Positions 18,501-27,689 are shown, numbered from the stretch's first letter. The stretch: DNA of 64,000 nt from Paenibacillus castaneae (GCF_002884445.1 NZ_KZ614144.1:4756094-4820093); one strand, 5' to 3'. Numbers and translations are program-made. The notes: a model not told the origin generated them from the letters alone.

Positions 18501-18540
18501 AAACTTTGCTACCGCAAAGTTCACTTCCTAAGCATAGCTA
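18501..18540. repeat. Single hairpin element related to the fxsA leader repeats
   Basis: AACTTTGC TACC GCAAAGTT (18502-18521) followed by CACTTCCTAAGCATAGC. It keeps the architecture of the 13774-13889 units: an 8-bp dyad, then CTTCxTAAGCATA. The two loci share the downstream half and a diverged dyad. Both lie immediately upstream of a ribosome site, here that of the DUF2007-like gene. Confidence 0.75.
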
Positions 18541-18582
18541 TTTCCCGGTAACAGGCCATATGATGTCATAATGATAACATAG

Positions 18583-19083
18583 TCATGGGGAATCCGGCAA
18601 ATGATATCGGATCGCTTTGGGGTCCTGATGTGCAATTCGGGCAGATGCAGCAGCAGCCAGACCAGCAACGATGTCGTCCAAAAAAACATGAATGTGCTCG
18701 CCTTTCACATTCAATTGACGAATAATACCGGGTTTAACTTTATCCAAATATCCGAAACTCGTCAATCCAATCATGCCATAAACATTTGTAATGCCGAGCG
18801 CAAGCGTCTCGTCAACGCCATAAAGCGACTCATCTGTTTCCATAATCGATTGCAGAGGTTCAGGAAGCAAGCGCTTCTCTGCTAATTCATCAAGAGCAAT
18901 GCCAGTATACATAACATATTGGACCTCTCTTTTGGCGAGTACCGCTCTTACGCTTTCCTCGCATTCCTTCATCGTCAAATCAGCATTATAAGGACGCTGC
19001 AGCGAAAAAACGATTTCAGACACTTGGTCCACTGAAACTCCTCTTCTAAGGAGCATGCTTTCAATCCCTGTCATAAGCCTCAT
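18583..19083 (-). CDS. Phosphatidylglycerophosphatase A family protein (YutG-like)
   Basis: A 166-residue PgpA-domain protein. The conserved blocks LAKREVQYVMYTGIALDELAE, ESLYGVDETLALGITNVYG and HVFLDDIVAGLAAAASARIAH match the soluble YutG-type PgpA fold. In E. coli, PgpA dephosphorylates phosphatidylglycerol phosphate. This subfamily lacks membrane segments, so the substrate is less certain. The start at 19083 follows AGGGG; an in-frame ATG at 19074 is an alternative. It lies between dnaE and accD, where B. subtilis has ytsJ. Confidence 0.85.
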   Translation of the reverse strand: MRLMTGIESMLLRRGVSVDQVSEIVFSLQRPYNADLTMKECEESVRAVLAKREVQYVMYTGIALDELAEKRLLPEPLQSIMETDESLYGVDETLALGITNVYGMIGLTSFGYLDKVKPGIIRQLNVKGEHIHVFLDDIVAGLAAAASARIAHQDPKAIRYHLPDSP

Positions 19084-19250
19084 CCTTCCCCTAACGGCTT
19101 GTACGGCTGTCTCAAAGTCAGAGCGGATAGATCTCGCATCTCTTGGTCAGCTCCGCTTGTATCTCTAAACATATGCACTAGAAAGCGATGACGTGCATAC
19201 GAAATACAACTGTTATGTCATTTCTGGGGGGACAGCAATAAAGAGGCTTG

Positions 19251-22200
19251 TTACTTGACAATGATACTGCCTGCTCCGAGCAATTGCTCAATGGAAGCAA
19301 TGAGCCGCGGTGACGGTCTTACCCGGTAGTTCTCGCTTAACGCGACAGGCTGCCTTCTCTGCTCGTACACGAGTACCGTGTCTAGCTGGCCGGGATGTCC
19401 GGCGAGCAGCTCCTTCAACTTTGCTAGTATATTTTGCTGTTCGTTAGATGCCGCAATCTTGATATAAACTCGTTGACGTTTTGTTTCCGCCGTTTCCTTC
19501 TGCGGTCTGTTCTCATGCTTTGCTGAGTTTTCGTTTCTCGGACTAACAGGGCCTTGGGCACTCGGCTGTGCGCCTCTTGTGCTGGACGGCCCTGCGGTGC
19601 CTGAAGCCGTTCGCGCAGCGCGTGCCTTCGCTTGCTTCTGCAACCGGCTTACTTGCGAAGCAAGATCCGTCTGCGCATGGTCGATCGGAACAACATCCTC
19701 CACAATGAGCTTGAAATCGTCATCCTGCTGCTGAACAGTAGCTTGTACAACAACTAAGCCGCCTTTTTCGAGCTTGCTGCCTACCCGCTTCCAAATCGCC
19801 GGAAACACGACGGCCTCCACTCGCATAATGCGATCCTCCAGCTCAAGAAATCCCATAGCAAGACCTTTCTTGCTCGTAAAAGGCTTCAACGATACAATCA
19901 TTACGCCCACAATAGCAATAGATCCGTCCTTGGCGTCGCTTAGCTCGATCAGCCGATCAAGGCCAAGATGGGAGAGCTCCTGCTCGGCATCATCCAGCGG
20001 GTGACCTGATAAATACAAGCCAAGCAAATCTCTTTCGAAATCCAGCTGCTGAGCTATCGTATAGGGCCGAATATCAGGAAGCTCGACATCCCAGTTCTGC
20101 ACCTCTTCAAAGCCGAACATTTCAATTTGAAGCTCCTCGCGTTCCTTGCGCCACTTAGCCGCGGCTTCAACCGTTTCATCCAATGCTCCAAGCAGCTGGG
20201 CACGATGGCCGGGAAGCGAATCGAAGGCGCCTGCTTGTATAAGCGATTCCAGCACACGCTTGTTCACAACACGTAAATCTACACGTTGGCACACATCCAG
20301 CAAGCTTTCAAACGGTCGTTCGCCGCGTTCCTTCTTCAATGCGTCAATAGCCTGCGTCCCAACGTTTTTAATTGCTGCAAGACCGAAACGAACCGCTTTG
20401 CCCGTAGGGGCGAAGGAGACGCTGCTCTCATTCACATCAGGCGGCAGCACTTCAATTCCCATGCGGCGGCACTCATCCACATATTCGGCCGTTTTTCTTT
20501 GGTTTCCTGTAAGAGATGCAAGCATCGATGCCATGAATGGAACAGGATAATGCGCCTTCAGCCAAGCAGTCTGAAACGCCAGCACCCCATATGCAGCAGC
20601 ATGCGCGCGCGGGAAGCCATAATCAGCAAATCTGACAATCATATCGTACACAAGATTGGCATCGGCTGCCGAAAATCCCTGTCCTAAGCTCCCCTTCACA
20701 AAGTGGGCACGCTCCTCATCAAGTACCTCCCGCTTTTTCTTAGAGACAGCACGCCGAAGCAAATCGGCTTCGCCGAGTGAGAAGCCTGCCATAAGAGAAG
20801 CAATCCCCATTATTTGCTCCTGATATACGATAATGCCATAAGTGTCAGATAGAATAGGCTCAAGTGCCGGATGCGGATATTCGACTGCTACCATTCCATG
20901 CTTGCCTTGAATATACTTCGGTATGAATTCCATTGGCCCTGGACGGTAAAGGGCAAGCACCGATACGATATCTTCAAATTCAGACGGCTTCATTTCCTTC
21001 AGCACGCGACGAACGCCTGCAGATTCCAGTTGGAATATTCCCGTCGTATCACCGCGGCCGAGCATCGCATACGTGTCTGGGTCATTATCGCTAATCGTCC
21101 GGAAATCGATGTCTCTGCCAAAAAGCTCCTTAACCCATTTCAAGGTTCGCTCTAAGATCGATAAGGTACGCAAGCCTAGAAAATCCATTTTGAGTAGGCC
21201 GACAGCCTCCAAATGCTCCATCGAATATTGCGTAAGCGGTATTTGCTCGCTTCCACCCTGAAGCGGCGCATAATGAGTAAGCGGTTCTTGTGAAATTACG
21301 ACGCCAGCCGCATGTGTAGATGCGTGACGAGGCATTCCCTCCACCTTCAGCGCCATCTGCAGCATAGCGGCAGTTTTCGGCTGGCGCTCACACGCTTCAC
21401 GCAGCTCCGCACTCATGCGCAGCGCATCACCTAACGTGATGCCCAGCTGGTTCGGAATCAGCTTAGCCGCTCGATCCACCTCTTGAAAAGGAACGTTCAT
21501 CGCGCGTCCAACATCGCGTACCGCAGCCTTCGCCGCCATCGTACCAAATGTAATAATTTGCGCAACATGCTCATCGCCATATTTGGCAGCCACATAAGCG
21601 ATAACCTCGTCACGGCGCTCATCGTTGAAGTCTATATCAATATCAGGCATTGAGATCCGCTCCGGATTCAGAAACCGTTCGAACAAAAGCTTGTATTTCA
21701 ACGGGTCAACATCCGTTATCTTAAGGGAGTACGCTACCAAGCTGCCTGCAGAAGAGCCCCTGCCTGGTCCAGTCCGAATGCCCCTGTCATGAGCAAAGCG
21801 CACAAAATCCCATACGATTAAGAAATAATCGCTGAAGCCCATTCGATCAATAACAGATAGCTCGTAAGCAAGCCGCTGCTGCGCCTTCTCGCGGTATTCG
21901 GAATCGGCTATCCATTCCGGCAGCCCCGCGTATCTTGCAATCAATCCTTCTTGGCAGAGCGTCGCTAAATAATCCGACGAGCTCATTCCGGCAGGTACCG
22001 GCTTGAATACCGGGAGCGCTGCTCGGCCAAGCGTCAGCTCTAAATTACATTTATCTGCAATTTCCACTGTATGCTTAATCGCTTCTGGAACATGACGATA
22101 AAGAAGAGCCATCTCGTCTTCACTCTTCATATACAGCTGATCTGTCAGCATCCGCATGCGATCCGTATCCTCAACGGTCTTGCCCGTTCCAATGCACAGG

Positions 22201-22874
22201 AGCACATCTTGAACCTCTGCATCCTCTGCTCGCAAATAGTGAACATCATTAGTAGCCACTAGCTTAATGCCAGTCTCTTGCGAGAGGCTGATCATTTCGG
22301 CTGCCACCTTTTTCTGATCCAGCATTCCATGATCCTGCAGCTCTAAATAAAAATCGTCTCCGAATATATCAAAATAACGCAATGCAGCGCTCCGGGCTTC
22401 TTCTCTACGATCATGCAGCAGATGCTGCGAGACTTCTCCCATTAAACAGGAGCTTAAACAAATAAGGCCTTCTGAATACTCGCGGAGCACCTCCATATCA
22501 ACACGAGGCTTGTAATGAAAGCCTTCTAAATGAGCAATGGAGCTCAGCTTCATGAGGTTGCGGTAGCCCGTTTCATTCTTGGCGAGCACGATAAGATGAT
22601 AAATTGGATTATCCTTACGGGTCCCTTTCTCGAAGCGAGAGCCGGCTGTTAAGTAAAGCTCGCATCCAATAATGGGTTTAATGCCATTTGCTAGGCAGGC
22701 TCGGTAAAACGGAATTGCACCATACATGACACCATGGTCAGTCAGCGCGAGAGCCTTCATGCCAAGCTCGGCGGCTCTTGCCGCCAGGTCGCGGATTCTA
22801 GCGGCGCCATCGAGCAGGCTGTATTCACTGTGAACGTGCAAATGCACGAATGTTTGTTTGTTTTGGCCGCTCAT
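19251..22874 (-). CDS. dnaE: DNA polymerase III alpha subunit, DnaE type
   Basis: A 1207-residue C-family polymerase. The PHP domain begins HLHVHSEYSLLDG. The palm contains PDIDIDFNDERRDEV, with the paired catalytic Asp residues; the finger, helix-hairpin-helix and OB domains follow. In Firmicutes DnaE extends primers before PolC takes over. Between the OB fold and the C-terminus is a long polar linker rich in Ala, Ser, Gln and Arg (after SRLQKQAKARAARTA), making it longer than B. subtilis DnaE (about 1115). The start is ATG 22874 with AAGGGA upstream; the in-frame TTG at 22901 has no ribosome site. Divergent from ytrH, as in Bacillus relatives. Confidence 0.96.
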   Translation of the reverse strand: MSGQNKQTFVHLHVHSEYSLLDGAARIRDLAARAAELGMKALALTDHGVMYGAIPFYRACLANGIKPIIGCELYLTAGSRFEKGTRKDNPIYHLIVLAKNETGYRNLMKLSSIAHLEGFHYKPRVDMEVLREYSEGLICLSSCLMGEVSQHLLHDRREEARSAALRYFDIFGDDFYLELQDHGMLDQKKVAAEMISLSQETGIKLVATNDVHYLRAEDAEVQDVLLCIGTGKTVEDTDRMRMLTDQLYMKSEDEMALLYRHVPEAIKHTVEIADKCNLELTLGRAALPVFKPVPAGMSSSDYLATLCQEGLIARYAGLPEWIADSEYREKAQQRLAYELSVIDRMGFSDYFLIVWDFVRFAHDRGIRTGPGRGSSAGSLVAYSLKITDVDPLKYKLLFERFLNPERISMPDIDIDFNDERRDEVIAYVAAKYGDEHVAQIITFGTMAAKAAVRDVGRAMNVPFQEVDRAAKLIPNQLGITLGDALRMSAELREACERQPKTAAMLQMALKVEGMPRHASTHAAGVVISQEPLTHYAPLQGGSEQIPLTQYSMEHLEAVGLLKMDFLGLRTLSILERTLKWVKELFGRDIDFRTISDNDPDTYAMLGRGDTTGIFQLESAGVRRVLKEMKPSEFEDIVSVLALYRPGPMEFIPKYIQGKHGMVAVEYPHPALEPILSDTYGIIVYQEQIMGIASLMAGFSLGEADLLRRAVSKKKREVLDEERAHFVKGSLGQGFSAADANLVYDMIVRFADYGFPRAHAAAYGVLAFQTAWLKAHYPVPFMASMLASLTGNQRKTAEYVDECRRMGIEVLPPDVNESSVSFAPTGKAVRFGLAAIKNVGTQAIDALKKERGERPFESLLDVCQRVDLRVVNKRVLESLIQAGAFDSLPGHRAQLLGALDETVEAAAKWRKEREELQIEMFGFEEVQNWDVELPDIRPYTIAQQLDFERDLLGLYLSGHPLDDAEQELSHLGLDRLIELSDAKDGSIAIVGVMIVSLKPFTSKKGLAMGFLELEDRIMRVEAVVFPAIWKRVGSKLEKGGLVVVQATVQQQDDDFKLIVEDVVPIDHAQTDLASQVSRLQKQAKARAARTASGTAGPSSTRGAQPSAQGPVSPRNENSAKHENRPQKETAETKRQRVYIKIAASNEQQNILAKLKELLAGHPGQLDTVLVYEQRRQPVALSENYRVRPSPRLIASIEQLLGAGSIIVK

Positions 22875-22920
22875 GTAATCCGTCCCTTCCGCCTCGTTCA
22901 AATTAGTTAGTTCTATTTTA

Positions 22921-22950
22921 TCATAATAGAGAGGGACACGCCCATAGAAT
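22921..22950 (+). promoter_or_regulatory. Candidate SigE promoter of ytrH-ytrI
   Basis: TCATAAT (22921-22927), a 15-base spacer and CATAGAAT (22943-22950) resemble the mother-cell SigE pattern (TCATATT / CATACAAT). ytrHI is SigE-controlled in B. subtilis. Pattern match only. Confidence 0.4.
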
Positions 22951-23007
22951 GGTAGCAGAGCTTCGTTGCTCTCGAAGGTTAGAATTTTTTATAGAGGAGG
23001 AAATGCG

Positions 23008-23334
23008 ATGAGCTACTTTTTGTCCAAAGCAGGTCTTGATTTTTTCATAGCATTCGGTGTCGTCATAGGCGGCTCCTTGCTCGCTGGAGTAGGTTCCGTA
23101 TTCATTCTGATGCCGCCTGCGACCACCATGCTGGAGACGGCTGCTAGACTTAAAATATGGGCTATAGTAGCAGCTATCGGCGGTTCCATAGATCCGGTGC
23201 GTGTCATTGAAAGCAACTTAACAGCAGGGCAGTTGTCGCCCGCCGCCCAACAGGTTTTGTTTATCGTCTTCGCTTTTCTTGGAGCGCATGTTGGAACGGA
23301 GCTCATTCGCCTTATATGCAAAGGAGCAGCGTAG
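23008..23334 (+). CDS. ytrH: Sporulation membrane protein YtrH
   Basis: A 108-residue membrane protein. DFFIAFGVVIGGSLLAGVGS is the first helix, KIWAIVAAIGGSIDPVRVIE the conserved centre and VLFIVFAFLGAHVGTELI the last helix, matching YtrH. In B. subtilis it is a mother-cell SigE protein needed for efficient sporulation and cortex formation. The ATG at 23008 follows GAGGAGG; an upstream in-frame start at 22966 lacks a ribosome site. It is divergent from dnaE and followed within 4 bases by ytrI, the same pairing as in Bacillus. Confidence 0.93.
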   Translation: MSYFLSKAGLDFFIAFGVVIGGSLLAGVGSVFILMPPATTMLETAARLKIWAIVAAIGGSIDPVRVIESNLTAGQLSPAAQQVLFIVFAFLGAHVGTELIRLICKGAA

Positions 23335-23337
23335 GCG

Positions 23338-23853
23338 ATGCGGCTACCGCCATTTGAACGATATGTAATGGGAATGAAGCTAGCAGGGGTATTGATGCTC
23401 GGCATGATTATCGGGGCTATTTTGTATAATTCCATTTACTTAGCACAATTTGAGGCTTTGATTACGTTGAAGAGCGAGCTGGAGGTTAAGCTGGAGCAGT
23501 ATGAGCAGGATATAAGAAACTTAAACCAATTCAAAAAGCAGCATACCGTTATCAAAAGCGTGCTTCCGAGGATTGAAAAGGAGGCCGGTCAAAATTCAGG
23601 CAGGCCGAAGCTTGATCAAGTGACGGAAGCATTGCTAATCAAGCGAATAAAAGAGGATTTGAACAGCTTCCTTGGTCAAAGCATTTACGAGATTGATTCT
23701 AATGCCAAATTCGCTAGGAAGCTGCTTGAAACAAAGGTTTATCTGGACGTCAATCACAAAGACTACACCATTGAAGTAAAGACGGTTCTTGTAGCAGATA
23801 ATGTCCTGCACGTCTGGATTAAAGTACGTGAGTATACGAAGCCCCCTCATTAA
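23338..23853 (+). CDS. ytrI: Sporulation membrane protein YtrI
   Basis: A 171-residue bitopic protein. One membrane segment near residues 14-34 (LAGVLMLGMIIGAILYNSIYL) is followed by a coiled-coil stretch (residues about 40-70, SELEVKLEQYEQDIRNLNQ) and an extracytoplasmic domain. This is the YtrI layout; the protein works with YtrH in the mother cell during sporulation in B. subtilis. AAAGGAG within the ytrH end serves as its ribosome site. Same operon as ytrH. Confidence 0.9.
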   Translation: MRLPPFERYVMGMKLAGVLMLGMIIGAILYNSIYLAQFEALITLKSELEVKLEQYEQDIRNLNQFKKQHTVIKSVLPRIEKEAGQNSGRPKLDQVTEALLIKRIKEDLNSFLGQSIYEIDSNAKFARKLLETKVYLDVNHKDYTIEVKTVLVADNVLHVWIKVREYTKPPH

Positions 23854-23941
23854 GCGCACGGCTCCATTTCGTGGTACAATAGAGCCTGTCTAATCCTGAT
23901 TTCGTGGCAGCAACTACATACCATAAAGGGGCTATTCTACA

Positions 23942-24244
23942 ATGAACACCGATCAACTTTTGCAATGGCTGTTTGCGCCGGGCATTATTATCACACTCAT
24001 TCTCTCGGTCATATTCAGCTTCAGGTCGCGCCGCAGCGCTGATGCTAGAACGAGAGGAATCTTCTCCGCTAGAATGAATATCAGCATGGGCGTCATGCTG
24101 CTCTTTATTTCATTGGTTCAGCTTTTTTTGTCGGGTGAGTCGACTTTGCGCATTGTCATCGGCGCAGTATTTATGGTGCTTGGAGTGTTTAATCTATTCG
24201 CTGGACTTCGCAATCTTGCCGCATACAGCAGGGCAAAGAGCTAG
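23942..24244 (+). CDS. YtpI-like membrane protein
   Basis: A 100-residue protein with three hydrophobic segments (WLFAPGIIITLILSVIFSF, ISMGVMLLFISLVQLFL, IVIGAVFMVLGVFNLFAGL). Size and arrangement fit the YtpI family, and the place between ytrI and ytoI supports this, since ytpI is next to ytoI in B. subtilis. Function unknown. AAGGGG lies 10 bases before the ATG. nrnA (ytqI), which separates these genes in B. subtilis, is absent. Confidence 0.75.
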   Translation: MNTDQLLQWLFAPGIIITLILSVIFSFRSRRSADARTRGIFSARMNISMGVMLLFISLVQLFLSGESTLRIVIGAVFMVLGVFNLFAGLRNLAAYSRAKS

Positions 24245-24262
24245 TGAGCCATTCAGCAGCTG

Positions 24263-25624
24263 TTAATAGGGATCAATCATTTGGGCCGTCATCATCGCCT
24301 TGGCGGCCAATCCTTTCGCATCGATAACCTCGATTTCCAGCTTCGTGAATTTACGGCTCATCTCAAGCGCTCTAGGAATAATTGTAATCTCGCTGTCTAT
24401 TTGGACAGGCCTAACGAAATAGGTCGTCATGCTTTCGAGCAAGTAATCGCGCTTCGCCGTCTCTCGGATCATCCTGCGTGCTGCCTGCGTCATCAGCGTC
24501 GCAAGCATGCCTTCCGATGCCATTCCAAGCGCTCCGGACATTTGCGGTGTTATCGTTCCTTTATAAGCCTTTCCCAACATATCTTGACCATTTATGGCTG
24601 CATTCGTTTCGGCCATAAAGCCGGTCCACATCAAATCCTCGAACGTTTCTCCCGATTCAGGCTGTTTGCCTGCAAATCGCATCGCATCAAGAACTTCCTG
24701 TCTCGTCACAACGCTGAGCAGCTTCCGATGCCGATCAACGATTGGCAATAAGTCAATGCCTTCCGCAGCCATGGTATGTGCTGCCGATGTTACAGTAATG
24801 TTGGGCGCGGCTGTAATCGGATGCCTTGTCATCAGCTTATCGACCGTACCTTCATCTGGCGAGCCAACCGCATCCTTCGCTGTCATCATTCCTACTACCT
24901 TGCTTCGCTCATCAACGACCGGAAATCGCGAATAGCCGGTTTCGCGCGAAAGCTTATGAAAGTCCATTACGGTTTGTCCCATATGAAGTACATCTGCCGG
25001 ACGGCTGAAGGTTACAATGTCCTCTATGAGCATAATTTTCCGTTTGATAAGCCGGTCATACATTGCGCGGTTAATCATAGAAGCAACCGTAAACGTATCA
25101 TGTCTGGAGGAGATAATGGGAAGCGATCTTTCGTTAGCCAGCTCGATAACCTCCTGACTCGGCTCGAACCCGCCTGTAATTAGAACGCCCGCTCCTTCTT
25201 CAAGCGCACAAATATGGGCGCCTACACGGTTACCTACGATAAGCAAGCTGCTTTCATCAATATAACGCAGCATCGCATCAAGCTCCATGGCACCAATTAC
25301 AAATTTATGAAGTGTTTTATCAAGCCCGCTCGCACCGCCGAAGAGCTTGCCTTCCACAATGTCGGCAACCTCGCCAAAGGTGAGCTGGTCTAGCGCTTCC
25401 CGACGTTTCCGGTCGATCCGCACCGTTCCAATACGCTCTTTCGTGCTGACAAGCCCGGAGCGTTCCGCTTCCTTGAATGCCTTATAGGCCGTGCCCTCAC
25501 TGACACTGAGCACCTTCGCTATCGCGCGCACTGATATTTTCGTGCCGATCTTAAGGCTTTGGATATAATTCAGAATCTGTTCATGCTTCGTACTAGTCTC
25601 ATTGCCAGGTCCAATTGGAGCCAT
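24263..25624 (-). CDS. ytoI: DRTGG/CBS-pair/hotdog regulatory protein YtoI
   Basis: A 453-residue multidomain protein. Residues about 10-70 form a GntR-like winged helix (VLSVSEGTAYKAFKEAERSG). A DRTGG domain follows (VGAHICALEEGAGVLITGGF). Two CBS motifs span residues about 200-310 (SRFPVVDERSKVVGMMTAKD and LLPIVDRHRKLLSVVTRQEV). The end is a hotdog thioesterase-like domain. CBS pairs sense adenine nucleotides; the target of this protein is not established. The ATG at 25624, with GGAGG 7 bases upstream, is better than the in-frame start at 25645. It converges on ytpI with an 18-base gap. Confidence 0.88.
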   Translation of the reverse strand: MAPIGPGNETSTKHEQILNYIQSLKIGTKISVRAIAKVLSVSEGTAYKAFKEAERSGLVSTKERIGTVRIDRKRREALDQLTFGEVADIVEGKLFGGASGLDKTLHKFVIGAMELDAMLRYIDESSLLIVGNRVGAHICALEEGAGVLITGGFEPSQEVIELANERSLPIISSRHDTFTVASMINRAMYDRLIKRKIMLIEDIVTFSRPADVLHMGQTVMDFHKLSRETGYSRFPVVDERSKVVGMMTAKDAVGSPDEGTVDKLMTRHPITAAPNITVTSAAHTMAAEGIDLLPIVDRHRKLLSVVTRQEVLDAMRFAGKQPESGETFEDLMWTGFMAETNAAINGQDMLGKAYKGTITPQMSGALGMASEGMLATLMTQAARRMIRETAKRDYLLESMTTYFVRPVQIDSEITIIPRALEMSRKFTKLEIEVIDAKGLAAKAMMTAQMIDPY

Positions 25625-25712
25625 TTCTATTCCTCCGTCCAACAAACAATCATCTCTCTATTATAGGAGATAGCGAGCAACAAGTCATGTTCGTCAGCCG
25701 TTTCACAATAAG

Positions 25713-26186
25713 TTACAGCTGCCACTGCAGTGTTACCTTTTCGACTTTTAAATTCGCATCTACCGCTTGACTGTTCACACCGTTTATTTTCCACTTTTTG
25801 AATAGCTGTCCAATGGTATGCACATTAATCGCATCCTCAGCTCCCTCCATAATGAAGGACTGCCAGTCATACTGAATCGGAACTGGGTAACGCAGGGCTT
25901 GAATCAGATAGTTTTCATATTCAATGCGCTGTAAGGGAATTTCTTCATATACAGTGGAAAACAGAAATGAGCTTTGCTCACTGTGTGGTCTTGAAATAAG
26001 ATCAGATTTGAGCTCAATTACATATTCTACAATTTGTGTATGTGGATTAACGCGACAACTGAAAGAGCCGTGAGCGGCCACTGCCTTGTCAATACGATGC
26101 GATAAGCGATAAGAAAATCCGACAAGAAATGGAACATTGCAATAATAAGAGCGAACTTTTCTGAAAAACTCAAATTCATCTAGCAT
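25713..26186 (-). CDS. Conserved hypothetical protein
   Basis: A 157-residue soluble protein that I do not recognise. It has no signal peptide and no membrane segment. It is rich in aromatic and hydrophobic residues in beta-like stretches (PFLVGFSYRLSHRID, VEYVIELKSDLI), and ends with LKVEKVTLQWQL. GCGAGGAGG upstream of the ATG argues that it is translated. It is divergent from the XRE regulator, with about 230 AT-rich bases between them, so the regulator may control it (inference). Confidence 0.6.
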   Translation of the reverse strand: MLDEFEFFRKVRSYYCNVPFLVGFSYRLSHRIDKAVAAHGSFSCRVNPHTQIVEYVIELKSDLISRPHSEQSSFLFSTVYEEIPLQRIEYENYLIQALRYPVPIQYDWQSFIMEGAEDAINVHTIGQLFKKWKINGVNSQAVDANLKVEKVTLQWQL

Positions 26187-26417
26187 TTTCTCAGCCTCCT
26201 CGCATCCACATTTACGCCATTGTATATATTATCACCTTTCACTTAATTGGTAAATTAATCCTATAGAGGCAATCATAATAATAGAATGATACTTTTTTAC
26301 ACAATTATAGTAAATAAACCAGCAATTCGTCAATGACTATAGTCACTTAAATTAATATACTCTATAGAATGTTGTTGATAGGCTAGGAAAGCACTATCGT
26401 TAGGCTGAGGTGACAAA

Positions 26418-26771
26418 ATGAGTGAGGTTGCAGGGCTGATAGGAGAAAACATTAGACAATTGCGAAAAAAAAGAGGCCTAAGCCAAGAGCAGCTGGCTCT
26501 GCGCGCCGATATTAACGCCTCCTATATGGGGCAGGTTGAACGGGGAGAAAAAAATCCGACAATAGATGTGCTCAGTAAAATCGCAACGGCGCTTCAGATG
26601 CCGATTGAGCAGATCGTAAATGTCATATCCATAACGAATACCGATGCGGATAAGGGCGATAGCGGATACGTCGATAAAATTGCTCATCAATTGAATGGCC
26701 TAAGCTTGAAGGAGCAGGAAGCCGTATATAAATTCGTGAAGCAGCTCGTACAATTTAAGGAATTGAATTAA
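26418..26771 (+). CDS. XRE-family transcriptional regulator
   Basis: A 117-residue protein. The N-terminal helix-turn-helix at about residues 9-64 includes ENIRQLRKKRGLSQEQLALRA and ASYMGQVERGEKNPTIDVLS. A linker rich in Asp and Gly follows, then a C-terminal helix (LSLKEQEAVYKFVKQLVQF) likely used for oligomerisation. It is not a SinR orthologue: the C-terminal SinI-binding pattern seen at 55530 is missing. GAGGTGAC precedes the ATG. Its target is unknown; the divergent 25713 gene is the obvious candidate. Confidence 0.85.
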   Translation: MSEVAGLIGENIRQLRKKRGLSQEQLALRADINASYMGQVERGEKNPTIDVLSKIATALQMPIEQIVNVISITNTDADKGDSGYVDKIAHQLNGLSLKEQEAVYKFVKQLVQFKELN

Positions 26772-26862
26772 TAACGATGCCTCCTGCTTACATCGGGATG
26801 GCCACTTCCAAATGAGAAAAATAGAATGTAATGATATAAGCAGGCAATGAATGCAGTAAAAG

Positions 26863-26912
26863 AACAGGCTGTCCCAAAAGTAGATAAACTACTTAAGGAC
26901 AGCCTGTTTTGC
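26863..26912. terminator. Terminator with inner stem, downstream of the XRE regulator
   Basis: Outer arms AACAGGCTGTCC (26863-26874) and GGACAGCCTGTT (26897-26908) pair perfectly and are followed by TT. Inside is a second dyad AAGTAG-ATAA-ACTACTT. The same inner sequence recurs in the terminator at 48609-48658. It can serve both convergent genes. Confidence 0.75.
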
Positions 26913-26984
26913 GTTATAGCTTTCTCAAATGGCCATAGACCTTCGGATCAACCGTCTCTGTTAAATGGTTTAACCGCTTGTCCT

Positions 26985-27269
26985 TTATCCACGAACCTTC
27001 TTGGTGGCGGAAGCTCTCTCTACCAACCTGCGTTCCCATAGATTGGCCTTGGCACGCTTGATCCGAGCCAGCTCCTTGCGTCTCTCTTCTGTCAGTAAGA
27101 TCACGTTCACATGCGCAGCTATGATGACAAGCGCGAATCCCAGCCAGAGCATGCCAAACACACTGGACCAATCCCAAGGCGCATTAAGATCAAGACGCGG
27201 CAGTGCATAGATAAGCATGGCAAGCGCAATGAGCAAATATAGAATAGAACGGCCCTTCCCCGTCAACAT
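26985..27269 (-). CDS. Small membrane protein with two transmembrane segments
   Basis: A 94-residue protein with segments ILYLLIALAMLIYALP and VFGMLWLGFALVIIAAHVNV, then a strongly basic tail (ERRKELARIKRAKANLWERR) that should face the cytoplasm. I do not recognise the family. AAGGAG lies 8 bases before the ATG. It is followed at its 3' side by the terminator shared with the XRE gene. Confidence 0.65.
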   Translation of the reverse strand: MLTGKGRSILYLLIALAMLIYALPRLDLNAPWDWSSVFGMLWLGFALVIIAAHVNVILLTEERRKELARIKRAKANLWERRLVERASATKKVRG

Positions 27270-27353
27270 TCCCTCAACTCCTTCAAAGAATCATTAGCGG
27301 CTAACTTGTCCGCACTCCCATTCTATGAAGGGTATCGAAGGAATATGACAGCC

Positions 27354-27689
27354 TTAGTCTACAATCGCCTTCAGCACATCGGATATGATGCGGTTAACAT
27401 CCTCGAATACGACGGCAAAGCGGCGTTCAGCCTCTAGGAGCTTAGCGATCAACGGATTTAACGTAATGACCTCATAGAGCTTGTTCATCTTTTCCATATC
27501 CTCAGCGGACGGCTCTTCTCCTGCCATCATTTTTTGCTGCAAAAAGTTTTGGCGCTCACGGAAATCATCCAGCATCTCCTTCGCTTCGGGATTTGCCTCC
27601 GCTTTCTGCTTCGCTTCCTTGAGCAGCTTAGCCTCCTCGCTCTCCTTGAGCGCTTTAGCTAGTTCATAAGCTTTGTCATATATATTCAT
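27354..27689 (-). CDS. yheA: YlbF/YmcA-family protein, YheA orthologue
   Basis: A 111-residue, almost entirely helical protein of the DUF964 (YlbF/YmcA/YheA) family. The core NPEAKEMLDDFRERQNFLQQ and KMMAGEEPSAEDMEKMNKLY is the family signature (QQKxxxGEExxxE). In B. subtilis, yheA lies next to yheC-yheD, and here the YheC/YheD array begins just after, divergently, which supports this assignment over YlbF or YmcA. The ATG at 27689 has GGAG upstream; the in-frame start at 27737 does not. Confidence 0.85.
   Translation of the reverse strand: MNIYDKAYELAKALKESEEAKLLKEAKQKAEANPEAKEMLDDFRERQNFLQQKMMAGEEPSAEDMEKMNKLYEVITLNPLIAKLLEAERRFAVVFEDVNRIISDVLKAIVD

Noticed and set aside
26418..26771. Second SinR orthologue
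   Set aside because: The HTH is generic XRE and the C-terminal LDxEW SinI-binding pattern is missing.
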